Shown here: piece by piece, positions 1-9,900 of the stretch | Layout of the letters: the number at the start of each line of letters is the position of its first letter | How positions within the stretch are numbered: position 1 is the first letter of the stretch | Position numbers and translations under genes: made by a program | From: Chelativorans salis | Lineage (GTDB): Bacteria; Pseudomonadota; Alphaproteobacteria; Rhizobiales; Rhizobiaceae | DNA: 64,000 nt | Assembly: GCF_025336525.1 (NCBI RefSeq) | Contig: NZ_JAOCZP010000003.1 | Span: forward strand, 186,001-250,000 | Direction of reading: 5' to 3' | Notes under the pieces: generated by a model | What the model saw: the letters and a program-made list of their open reading frames with translations, nothing else | Told to the model about the DNA's origin: nothing | The model's database searches: none

Positions 1-662
1 AACGTGCCGGAAATGCGCTTGAAGCCGGCTTTCTCCGCGCCGGTCAGCAAAGCGTAGTTGGCTGTGCGGATGTAGTCGAACAGATAGGCGGCCCCCGAAT
101 AGTAGGTGACCACGTCGAGCAGAGCGAAAGCCAGGTTCGCCGCCCCCAGCACAAGGATAAGGCTGGCAAGACGGGCGAGCGATCCGACGCGTCGAAGATA
201 GGCGAATGTGAAGGCAAAGCAGATCAGCCCGCCCAACGCATAGACAGCCTGTGTTATGTTGTTGGTCGACGGTGCCAACGGAACCATGGAGATGGAGCTG
301 CGTCCCGCCGCTATCCGTTGTACGGTCATCGTCTCCGCCATTCCCTCCAGAAGCCGCGGAAAGAACACCGCTGTGGCGAGCGCATAGACGGTCAAAAGCA
401 GAAGCCAGAATCCAGCACGCGGTGCAGCCACGGCAGCCAGCACCGGCCCCTCGCCGAACGCCATGAACAGGCGCAGACCGTAGAAGACCAGGAACAGGCT
501 CGGCACGAGCACCGAGGCCCCTCCCAGCCCCGACAGGCTGAACGCCGCCGCTGCACCGAAAAGCGTGGACAGAACCATGATCGAGAAGGCCCGGTGGATC
601 GGGGCAAACAGAACGGCCACCCCGAGAACCATCGTCACAAAGCCGAGCAACTCGATATTCAT
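1..662 (-). CDS. O-antigen ligase / Wzy-like polysaccharide polymerase, C-terminus cut off by the window edge
   Basis: Translating the complement from the ATG at 660-662 gives about 220 uninterrupted residues that run off the left end, starting MNIELLGFVTMVLGVAVL. It is very hydrophobic, with at least five membrane-spanning stretches, and near the edge reads KAGFKRISGT. Such a Lys-Arg-Ile-Ser-Gly-Thr stretch in a loop after several helices is typical of O-antigen ligase/Wzy polymerases, which join repeat units at the periplasmic face of the inner membrane. It is divergent from the GH16 gene and matches the polysaccharide genes at 20-32 kb. The family call rests on topology and this motif; the frame and membrane nature are seen directly. 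Confidence 0.7.
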   Translation of the reverse strand, partial: MNIELLGFVTMVLGVAVLFAPIHRAFSIMVLSTLFGAAAAFSLSGLGGASVLVPSLFLVFYGLRLFMAFGEGPVLAAVAAPRAGFWLLLLTVYALATAVFFPRLLEGMAETMTVQRIAAGRSSISMVPLAPSTNNITQAVYALGGLICFAFTFAYLRRVGSLARLASLILVLGAANLAFALLDVVTYYSGAAYLFDYIRTANYALLTGAEKAGFKRISGT

Positions 663-835
663 GCGGTGATCCTTGCCCCTTGCCCGGGCCCCTTGTCCGG
701 AAGGAGCATAAATTATCACCGTTCCCCCGCGCCGTCGTTCCACCCCAGGTACCGCTTATGATGTATGGCGCGCCTCATTCGCCCGGCTGGTTACGGCCTT
801 CGCCCGTGGAGTATGTTGGTCGGGGAGGTACCAAT

Positions 836-1675
836 ATGAGCTCCACGAAACGAACCCTTTTCAAAACACGAAGTGCGCATGGTGGCGGAGGTAATCTTCT
901 TGCCGCGGCGACCCTTGCGGCAGCGATCTTCGCCGCCTCTCCAGGCTTCGCCGGCTCGGTTGAGGACCAGCTCGATTTGGAGGAGATGAGCATCTCCTTC
1001 GAAGAGAACTTCGATACCCTCAGCGTCTCCGCCTGGGGGCCAGGCACGCGTTGGATCGCACACACGCCGTGGTCAGGAGACTTCGGCGGCGCCCGCTTCG
1101 CCAATCCGGAAGAAAAGCCCTTCACCGTCGACGACGGCATCCTGCGCATAAAGGCGAGCAGGGATGCCGAGGGCGAATGGCGTTCCGGTTTGCTGGCATC
1201 CGTCGATACGAAAGGAAACGGCTTTGCGCAGCAGTACGGTTATTTCGAAATGCGCGCGCGTCTGCCAACCGGCCCGGGCGTGTGGCCAGCCTTCTGGCTG
1301 ATCGGCAAGGACCGCTCCCGCTTCACCGCTGAGATAGACGTGATCGAGTTCTACGGCGACAAGCCGGACGGCTACTCATCCGTCGTCCATGTATGGCATC
1401 GCGACGGCCGGCACTATTCGCGCTACACGCGCAACGAGGTTTTTGGCGATGCCGATCCCGGCGACTTCCATACCTACGGTGTCAAGATCGACCAAGATTG
1501 GATCCGCTTCTATTTCGACGGCGAGTTCATGTGGAAGACCGAGACCCAGGAAGAGCACAGGCAGCCGCTCTACATCCTGGTCAACCTCGCCCTGGTCGAC
1601 GGGCCGACGAAAAATCAGACCCCCGATCCATCCTTCATGGATGTGGACTACGTTCGCGCCTATCGCGCCGACTGA
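836..1675 (+). CDS. Secreted glycoside hydrolase family 16 (ExoK-like endo-beta-glycanase)
   Basis: A 279-residue protein. The ATG at 836 was chosen because it places a signal peptide (hydrophobic run about residues 20-38, ending ASPGFAG) at the N-terminus; an upstream in-frame start at 680 would add an unlikely leader. The GH16 catalytic signature is present as AEIDVIEFYG, giving E166, D168 and E171 as nucleophile, assisting Asp and acid/base. Aromatic substrate-binding stretches (GVWPAFWLIG, HVWHRDG) and a C-terminal YVRAY strand also fit the family. GH16 enzymes in rhizobial exo loci (ExoK, ExsH) cut beta-glucan exopolysaccharide to set its length. Its own substrate is inferred from context only. 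Confidence 0.9.
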   Translation: MSSTKRTLFKTRSAHGGGGNLLAAATLAAAIFAASPGFAGSVEDQLDLEEMSISFEENFDTLSVSAWGPGTRWIAHTPWSGDFGGARFANPEEKPFTVDDGILRIKASRDAEGEWRSGLLASVDTKGNGFAQQYGYFEMRARLPTGPGVWPAFWLIGKDRSRFTAEIDVIEFYGDKPDGYSSVVHVWHRDGRHYSRYTRNEVFGDADPGDFHTYGVKIDQDWIRFYFDGEFMWKTETQEEHRQPLYILVNLALVDGPTKNQTPDPSFMDVDYVRAYRAD

Positions 1676-1690
1676 CGCCGGGAGTTCGAC

Positions 1691-1710
1691 ACCCGCGAAC
1701 GGGTCTTAAC
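1691..1710 (+). terminator. Weak stem-loop after the GH16 gene
   Basis: ACCCG (1691-1695), loop CGAA and CGGGT (1700-1704) form a 5-bp stem followed by CTTAAC and, a little later, TTTT. The stem is short and the T-run is poor and distant, so this is at best a weak terminator. The rest of 1676-1962 shows no gene; it should hold the promoter of the biosynthetic operon, but no convincing -35/-10 pair was identified. Confidence 0.25.
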
Positions 1711-1962
1711 GCTTTTGGAACAGTGCCGCCTCGGTGTGTGAAAAATGCCCCCGCCGAATGAGCAAAAATACCATTCGACGTACAGCTTCCGGTCAGGAAG
1801 CCCTCATCCGGATGAATATCTGTTCCTTTTCTCCCACGCATGAAATCCTTGCACCAGAGAACGTGAGAAACCATTGATTTTCTTGCATTCTATCTGAAAC
1901 ACCAAGGTTCTCAGGGGCAATCGCCACAGTCGGCGCAGATCACCTTGAAGGTGGGTGCTGGA

Positions 1963-3906
1963 ATGAACAGCAATGAAGGGCGGGCGGAATATCTTAATGG
2001 ACGCGTGACAGCGGCGCGCCCTAATTTTCAGGCACGAAACAGCTATGATAGCCAGCGCAGCATTCATTCTCTGGTGAGTGAGCAGGCAGCGCTGCGGCCG
2101 TATGCGATAGCCGTTCAATTTGGCAGCACCGGCCTCACCTACACCGAGCTCGACCGTCTGTCCTCCGCGCTTGCCGGTGAGCTGATGCGGCTGGGTGTGA
2201 CGAAGGGTGATGTCATCGGCCTCTTCTTGCCGCGAGCACTGAACACGATAGTCGCCAAGCTGGCGATCCTCAAAGCTGGCGCAGCCTATGCCCCCTTCGA
2301 CCCCTCCTATCCCGCCAATCACCTCGGCTATATGATCGGCGACTGCAATCCCAAGCTTATTCTGGTCGACAAGGAGAGCATTGGTGCGATCCGCGCGATC
2401 CCGACCGTCAGCGCCGTGACCGACCTCGGTTATCTCCTGGAAAGCGCGGAAAAAGGCCTGCCTCACGACTTGCCCGATGTCTCAGGAGGCGACGCCGCCT
2501 ATGTCATGTATACCTCCGGCTCGACCGGCCGGCCGAAAGGGGTCGTTATCCCCCACCGCGGCATAGCCCGCCTCGTACGTGACCAGAACTACATTCGTTT
2601 CGAGCCCGACGATGTCGTCCTGCACACGGCGACGATCTCCTTCGACGCGGCGACCTTCGAGATCTGGGGCGCGCTTCTCAACGGCTCCACCCTGCTCGGA
2701 ATAGGTGATCGCAAGCTGTCGCTGCCACGCGTCGCGCAGACCATCGATGACAATCGTGTCACCGTCATGCTGCTGACGACGGGTCTTTTCCATTTGCTGG
2801 TTGATCACAGGAGTAGCCGCCTTGCCTCTTTGAGGCATGTGCTCTTCGGCGGCGAGGTTGCCTCGTCGGATCACGCCAAGCGCTTCCTGCGAGGCAACCC
2901 TGATTGCATCCTCACCAATGCGTACGGTCCTACGGAAGTGACCGTCATGGCATCTGCCTACACCATACCGCCGGATTTCGAAGGCGATGAGATTCCCATC
3001 GGATGCAGCATCGCCCATAGCCGCGTCCATATCCTCGACGAGGACCTCCGTGAGCTTCCGCCGGGTTCGGAGGGGCAGCTGGCGGTATCGGGCGATGGCC
3101 TGGCGATCGGCTATCTCAACCGGCCCGACCTGACGCGCGAGCGTTTCGTCACCATCCATACCGCCGAAGGAAACTCTCTGCGCTGCTACCTCACCGGCGA
3201 TCTCGCCATGATGGACAGCGACGGGATACTGCACTTCAGGGGACGCCTGGATCGGCAGATCAAGATCGACGGGAAGCGCATAGAACTTGACGAGATCGAG
3301 GCTGCTCTGCGCCGGGACGCACGCCTGGCCGATGCCGTGGCTGACTGTCACAAGAACAGCGCCGGCACCAAACAGATCGTCGCCTATCTGCGGCCTCACC
3401 CCCCGATGACGATGAGTGAGGCCGATTTCACGGCGGCGATCCTCTCGACATTGAAGACGGTGCTGCCTTCGCACATGATCCCGAGCCGGGCGATGGTGCT
3501 CGACCGGTTCCCCATGAACCAGGCCGGCAAGATCGACCGCTCCCAGCTCCCGCCTCCCCCGCCGGAAGCAGCCGTGCCGACCGCACCGCTGCCAGCGGGT
3601 GGCGATACCGAAGTGCTGCTCACGAGACTCTGGGAGCAGGTGCTTGGCAGGACCGGCGTAGGCCTGGATCAGAACTTCTTCGATCTCGGCGGCACGTCCA
3701 TGCAGCTCATCCGCGTACATGCCGCGCTCGAGGAATCCCTCGGACGTTCGATCGACGTCGTGGCGGTCTTCCAGCATCCCAACATCCGCAGCCTGGCACG
3801 CCATCTCGACAGCGGCAACCCAAGCGCGGCGCCCGCTACCTCTGTCCACGCACGGGCGGATCTCAGGAAAAGGATGATGTCTCAATTCCGCCGGAGCACC
3901 TCATGA
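1963..3906 (+). CDS. NRPS loading protein: adenylation domain plus peptidyl carrier domain
   Basis: 647 residues. The ATG at 1963 is preceded by GAAGGTGG at a good distance; an in-frame TTG at 1945 is less likely. The A domain (about 30-545) has A3 YTSGSTGRPKGV, A4 FDAATFEIW, A5 NAYGPTE, A7 YLTGD, A8 GRLDRQIKIDGKRIEL and the A10 lysine in NQAGKIDR, so it looks catalytically complete. The PCP (about 555-625) has S579 in DLGGTSMQL for phosphopantetheine. There is no condensation domain, as expected for a starter module. Asp at code position 235 predicts an alpha-amino acid substrate; the code read by eye is about DAFLLGAVMK, a hydrophobic pocket. The stop overlaps the next start as ATGA. Confidence 0.93.
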   Translation: MNSNEGRAEYLNGRVTAARPNFQARNSYDSQRSIHSLVSEQAALRPYAIAVQFGSTGLTYTELDRLSSALAGELMRLGVTKGDVIGLFLPRALNTIVAKLAILKAGAAYAPFDPSYPANHLGYMIGDCNPKLILVDKESIGAIRAIPTVSAVTDLGYLLESAEKGLPHDLPDVSGGDAAYVMYTSGSTGRPKGVVIPHRGIARLVRDQNYIRFEPDDVVLHTATISFDAATFEIWGALLNGSTLLGIGDRKLSLPRVAQTIDDNRVTVMLLTTGLFHLLVDHRSSRLASLRHVLFGGEVASSDHAKRFLRGNPDCILTNAYGPTEVTVMASAYTIPPDFEGDEIPIGCSIAHSRVHILDEDLRELPPGSEGQLAVSGDGLAIGYLNRPDLTRERFVTIHTAEGNSLRCYLTGDLAMMDSDGILHFRGRLDRQIKIDGKRIELDEIEAALRRDARLADAVADCHKNSAGTKQIVAYLRPHPPMTMSEADFTAAILSTLKTVLPSHMIPSRAMVLDRFPMNQAGKIDRSQLPPPPPEAAVPTAPLPAGGDTEVLLTRLWEQVLGRTGVGLDQNFFDLGGTSMQLIRVHAALEESLGRSIDVVAVFQHPNIRSLARHLDSGNPSAAPATSVHARADLRKRMMSQFRRSTS

Positions 3907-6900
3907 ACGATACGTCACCTCAGGCGGAAGCCCTTGCCGACGAGGGCATAGGCAGCGTCGCGATCATCGGCATGTCCGGCCGCTTCCCCGGCGCACACTC
4001 CGTCGATGCACTTTGGGATCTCATCGCGCAGGGCAGACACGCATTCGCGCATTTCCCGCCCGAAGAGATCGAGGACGCCTTCGGCGAGGACGTTCGTGCC
4101 GCCAAGGACTACGTGCCGGCGAGGCCCCATCTCGATGATGTGGAGCTGTTCGATGCCGAGTTCTTCGGCATGTATCCGCGCGAGGCCGCCCTCCTCGACC
4201 CACAGTTTCGCATCTTCATGGAAATCTGCTGGGAGTCTATCGAAGGCGCCGGCTACGACCCCTATGCCTGCCCTGGCCAAGTCGGGGTCTTCGCAGGCTC
4301 GGCGCTTGCCACCTATCTCATCAACAATGTCCTGTCGGACCGCGAAAAGGCCGAGGCCTTCACCTCGAATTATCAGATCGGCATGTTTTCCGAGCTGATC
4401 GGCTCGATCAACGACACGCTCGCCACACGCGTCGCCTACAAGCTCAATCTGCGCGGCCCCGCCTTCACCATCCAATCCGCCTGCTCGACCTCGCTCCTGG
4501 CGGTGGCCCAGGCTTGCCAGAACCTTTTGACCTACAGCTGCGATATGGCACTGGCCGGCGGCGTATCGATCACCTTCCCTCAGAAGCGCGGCTATATCTA
4601 CCAGGAAGGCGGCATGGCCTCCCCGGATGGCTTCTGCCGCCCCTTCGATGCCGATGCGGCCGGCACTGTCTTCGGCAGCGGCGCGGGCGTTGTGCTCTTG
4701 AAGCGCCTCGATGACGCGCTGCGCGATGGAGACCACATCCACGCGGTCATCCGCGGCTACGGCGTCAACAACGACGGGTCTGGCAAGGTCGGCTACACCG
4801 CGCCGAGCGTGGAAGGCCAGGCCGAGGCTATCACTACCGCCTATGCAAGTGCCGGCGTCGATCCTGCCACCATCGGCTATGTCGAGTGCCACGGCACGGC
4901 AACGCCGCTGGGCGATCCTATCGAGTTCGCCGGCCTGAGGAAGGCCTTCGGCGATGTCTCTCAGAGATCGACCTGCGCTCTCGGCTCGGTGAAGGGCAAT
5001 TTCGGCCATCTGGACGCGGCCGCCGGCGTGGCGGGGCTCATCAAGGCGGCATTGGTGCTGCGCAACGCCAAGATCCCGCCCATGGCGAATTTCTCCGAAC
5101 CCAATCCGCATATCGATTTGGACGACAGTCCCTTCTACATCCCGCGGGCGCTGTGTGAGTGGCCGGCAGATGCCCCGCGGCGGCGGGCGGGCGTCAGTTC
5201 CTTCGGCGTAGGCGGCACGAATGTGCACCTCGTCCTGGAAGCGGCTCCGCCCGCTCCTTCTCTCGTAGAAGAATACAAAAAAGCAAATCACATTATTCCC
5301 TTATCGGCGCTGAATGAAGTATCTCTTGCAGGCATGCGTCGGAATCTGGCTGAGGCGCTCCGCCGCCGTCCGGACATCCCGCTTCCCGCCGTCGCCTTCA
5401 CGCTTCAGAACGGCCGGCACCATTTCGCGCATCGCACGGCGGCAATCGGCGCAAATGTGGAAGAAGCTGTCGCCGGCCTCGAGAACGAGCGTCCGCTCGC
5501 CGGCAAGGCGGAGGAAACGCCGCCGCCAGTCATTTTCATGTTTCCTGGCCAGGGCGCCCAATATGTTGGCATGGGCGGCGCGCTCTATGACAGCGAGCCC
5601 GAATTCGCCCGCTGGATCGATCACGGCGCCGGCCTTCTCGAAGCGAAGACTGGCATCGACCTGCGCCAATTCATCCGTCATGCGGGCGACCCCACCGAGG
5701 AAATGTCGGCCGCCCTGCGCGATACGAAGTTCGCCCAGCCCGCGCTCTATCTCATCGAATACGCGACGGCGCGCCTGTGGATGAGCCGCGGGCTCGTGCC
5801 TGCCGCCATGATCGGCCACAGCGTCGGCGAATTCGTCGCCGCTACGCTCGCCAACGTCATGTCTTTCGATGACGGGCTGCTTCTGGTGGCCAATCGTGGC
5901 CGGCTCATGCAGAAACAGCCCAAGGGTGCGATGGTCTCCGTTCGCGCCGGGGCCGAAACCGTGCGTGCTCATCTCGACGAGGGCGTGGAGATCGCCGCCG
6001 TCAACGCACCCAAGCTCTGCGTCATCTCAGGAACATTCGAGGCCGTGGATGCCGCCTGCGCGCGGCTGCAGGAGGCCGACATCGCCTTTAGCCGCCTGCA
6101 CACCTCCCATGCCTTCCATTCGGCCATGATGGATAAGGCGGCAGCCGCCCTGCGCAAGGAGACCGGCAAGCTCGCCTACGGCACGGCTACAATTCCCTAC
6201 GTTTCCTGCACGACCGGCGACTGGCAGACCGATGCTCTCGGCACCTCGCCCGACTATTGGGCACAGCACTGCCGCGATGCCGTCCGCTTCGCCGAGGGCC
6301 TTGCCACTGCATGCCGCGAAAAAAGGCCGGTCCTGCTGGAGGTTGGCCCCGGCCGAACTCTTTCCGTCTTCGCCGCGCAGACCATCAATCGCGGCGACCT
6401 GGCGGCGATCGTCCAGTCACTGCCCGAGCATGACCGGGCTTCCGCCGCGGCCACCACCTTCGCCGAGGCTCATGCGCGGCTGTGGATTTCCGGCTGCGAT
6501 CTGGACTGGCCACAACTGCCCATATCCGCTCAGCGGCGCCTTTCCCTGCCGACCTATGCCTTTCAGCGCCAGAAGCACTGGATAGAGGCGCCACGGCCGA
6601 GCCGGCAGTCCGTGGCAAACCCGCAAACACCCATCGTCGTCGAGGCCAGCGCGCCTCAGGCAAGCATGCCTCAACCGGCACACGCATACGGAACCGATAC
6701 CATGAATGCTGTCACGCAAGCTCCCTCCGAAAACAGGATCAAAAGGCTGGAAACGGCACTGCTTGCCCTTCTAGCCGAGATGTCGGGCGAGGAACTGGCG
6801 GCGGACGCTGCCGAGGCAACGTTCCTCGAACTCGGCTTCGATTCCCTCTTCATCGGCCAGTTCGCGCAGAAGCTCGAGAAGCAGTACAAGGTGAAGCTCT

Positions 6901-9900
6901 CCTTCCGCGAGCTTCTGAGCAGCATCCCGACCGTCGACGCCCTCGCCCGGCATCTGGACGCCGAGCTGCCGCCTGACGCGCTGCAGCCGGCTCCCGGCTC
7001 GGCGGTGCAAGCCCCCGTTCCTGCGACCCAGGCCCCGATGGTGCCCACAGCAACACCTTCCACGCCGGCGGCCACCGGGCTGGAGGGACTGTTCCAGTCG
7101 CAGCTTCAGATGATGCAGCAGCTTTTCGCCCGGCAATTGCAGGCGGCACAGACGCTGGGTATCGCGACACCGCCGCCAATACCACAGCAGACGAGCCCAC
7201 AGTCGACCGTCTTCGGCAATGCCCCCGCACCCGAAGGGGCCAAGCCCGCCGAAGCGGAAAACAGTTCCGGACGCCCGCGCCTCTATAAGCCCGGCATGCG
7301 CCTCGGCGACGGAGAGTTGACGCCGCAAAAGCGCGCGTTCATCGCCGAACTGTCGGAACGCTACTCCGCGAAGAACGCCAAATCCAGGGCCTTCACCGAG
7401 GCCAACCGCCACCGCCTGGCGGACCCGCGTGCAGCCTCCGGCTTCCGCGCCGAGTGGAAGGAGATTGTCTTTCCTGTCGTCTCCGACCGCTCCAAGGGCT
7501 CGCGCATCTGGGACATCGACGGCAACGAATATATCGACCTCGTCAACGGCATGGGCCAGACAGCCTTCGGTCATGCGCCCGATTTCGTCGTCAAGGCAAT
7601 GATCGACCAGGTGAACAGCGGCTTCGCCATCGGTCCGCAGACGCCGCTTGCCGGAGAGGTCGCCGAACTGATTGGCGAGATGACCGGCCATGAGCGTGTG
7701 ACTTTCTGCAACACGGGTTCGGAGGCGGTGATGGCCGCCATGCGGGTCGCCAGAACCGTCACCGGCCGCGAAAAGGTGGTCGTCTTCGGCAATGATTACC
7801 ACGGCCAGTTCGACGAAGTTCTGGTGAAGGGCCGTGGCCGCTCAGGCGCGCCCGCAGCGCTGCCGATCGCCGCCGGCATCCCGCCCACATCGCTTTCCAA
7901 CATGACGGTGCTTAGCTACGGCGCACCCGAAAGCCTTGAGTGGATCCGGGCCAACGCCGAAGACATCGCGGCCGTCATCATCGAGCCCGTGCAAAGCCGC
8001 CATCCGGAGCTGCGCCCGGTCGAGTTCGTGCGGGAGTTGCGCCGGATCGCCACCGAAGGCGAATTTGCGCTGGTCTTCGACGAGGTCGTCACCGGCTTCC
8101 GCGTCCATCCGGGCGGCATGCAGTCCGTCTGGGGCATCAAGGGCGACATGGCAACCTACGGCAAGGTGCTGGGCGGCGGCATGCCCATCGGCGTCCTTGC
8201 CGGTGACAGCCGCTTCATGGATGCCCTCGACGGCGGCCACTGGAACTATGGGGACGACTCCGTCCCGATGGTGGCGCCCACCTTCTTCGCCGGCACCTTC
8301 GTACGCCATCCGGTCACGCTGGCGGCGGCCAAGGCGGTGCTGCAGCATATCAAGGGCGAGGGCCAGGCCCTCTACAGCCAAGTCGCCGACCGCACGCAAC
8401 TGCTCGTGGAAGAGCTGAACGCCGATCTCAGCCGTCGCGGTATCGCCGGCAAGATCAATGGCTATGCAAGTTGGTTCGTAACGGACTTCGGCAGTCTCGA
8501 TCCCCTCGGCGCGCTGTTCTACCCGCACGTACGCATGCAGGGCATTCATGTGCAGGACGGCTACCCTTGCTTCCTCACCACCGTCCATACGGAGGAGGAT
8601 TTCCAGCATATAGCCGACGTCTTCCGCAACAGTCTCGATGCTCTCCAGACCGCCGGCATTCTGGCGCCTTCCGAGGAGAAATCGCTGGCCGCGGCACCCA
8701 TGCCCGTAGCAGGAGAGACCGTGAGCTCGGCCGAGCTCACAGAAGCGCAGAAGGAAATCTGGCTTGCCGCTCAAGCTGGCGACGAGGCCTCCTGCTCCTT
8801 CAATGAATCCTTCAACCTCACCCTTGAAGGCTTTCTGAACAAAGAGGCTTTTCGCCGCGCATTGGACTTGGTTATTGGACGTCACGATGCCCTTCACATC
8901 CGTTTCTCGCGCTCAGGCGAGCGGTTGGAGATCATCCCCGACTTCCGGATCAACATGGAGTTCCACGATCTCGCCGGAGATCCGGATCCCGAGGCCGCGC
9001 TTGAAGAGCTCGTCGCGGAGGAAGCCCGCACGCCCTTCGATCTTGTGACCGGCCCCCTTGCCCGCACTCGGCTCGTGCGCCTCGCCGCCAACCGGCACGT
9101 GCTCATCTTCACCGCACACCATATCGTCTGCGACGGCTGGTCGACCAACGTGATCGTCGAAGAATTGGCCGCGGCCTATTCCGCGTTCGTATCGAACCGC
9201 GAGCCCAACCTTCCGCCCGCGCTCTCCTTCGCCGTCTATGCAGGCAATCTCGCCAAGGCGGAGACGAACCCGACGACTGAGGACTATTGGCTGAAGCAGT
9301 TCGAGACGGTGCCGGAACTGGCGGACCTGCCGACCGACCGGCCACGCCCGGAGCGCCGGACATTCGCAGGTGGCACCTGCACCAGGCACATCGAAAAGGA
9401 GACCTATAAGCGCCTCAAGAAGGCCGGTGCGAAGAGCGGCGCCACCATGTTCTCGACACTGCTCGCCGCGCTCCAGGTCATGATAGCACGCCTTTCCGAC
9501 AGCACGGACATCGTCATCGCCGTGCCGTCGGCGGGCCAAAGCCTGCTCGGCGACCAGACCCTGGTCGGCCATTGCGTCAACCTCCTGCCCTTGCGCCAGG
9601 GGGTCGATACCGGCGCCTCGTTCGAAAAGCACCTGCGCGCGACGCAGCAAGGCGTTCTGCAAGCCTTCGAACATCAGGACTACACATACGGTACTCTGGT
9701 CCGCAAACTCGGCATCAGACGCGACCCGAGCCGCCTGCCGCTCACGGAAATCCAGTTCAACCTCGAGCGCATGTCCAGGAACGCAGGATTTGAAGGACTG
9801 TCGGCAAAGATCACGCCGAACCCCAAGGCCTTCTCCAACTTCGACATGTTCCTCAACATGATCGAAAGCGAGGACGGCATTCGCATCGACGTCGATTACA

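Noticed and set aside
680-835. Extended start for the GH16 gene at 680
   Set aside because: The extra 52 residues are Pro-rich and would bury the signal peptide; the ATG at 836 gives a normal secreted protein.
2482-3885. 467-codon open frame on the minus strand opposite the first NRPS gene
   Set aside because: It has no domain likeness and mirrors the codon pattern of the real NRPS gene; long antisense frames are common in high-GC DNA.
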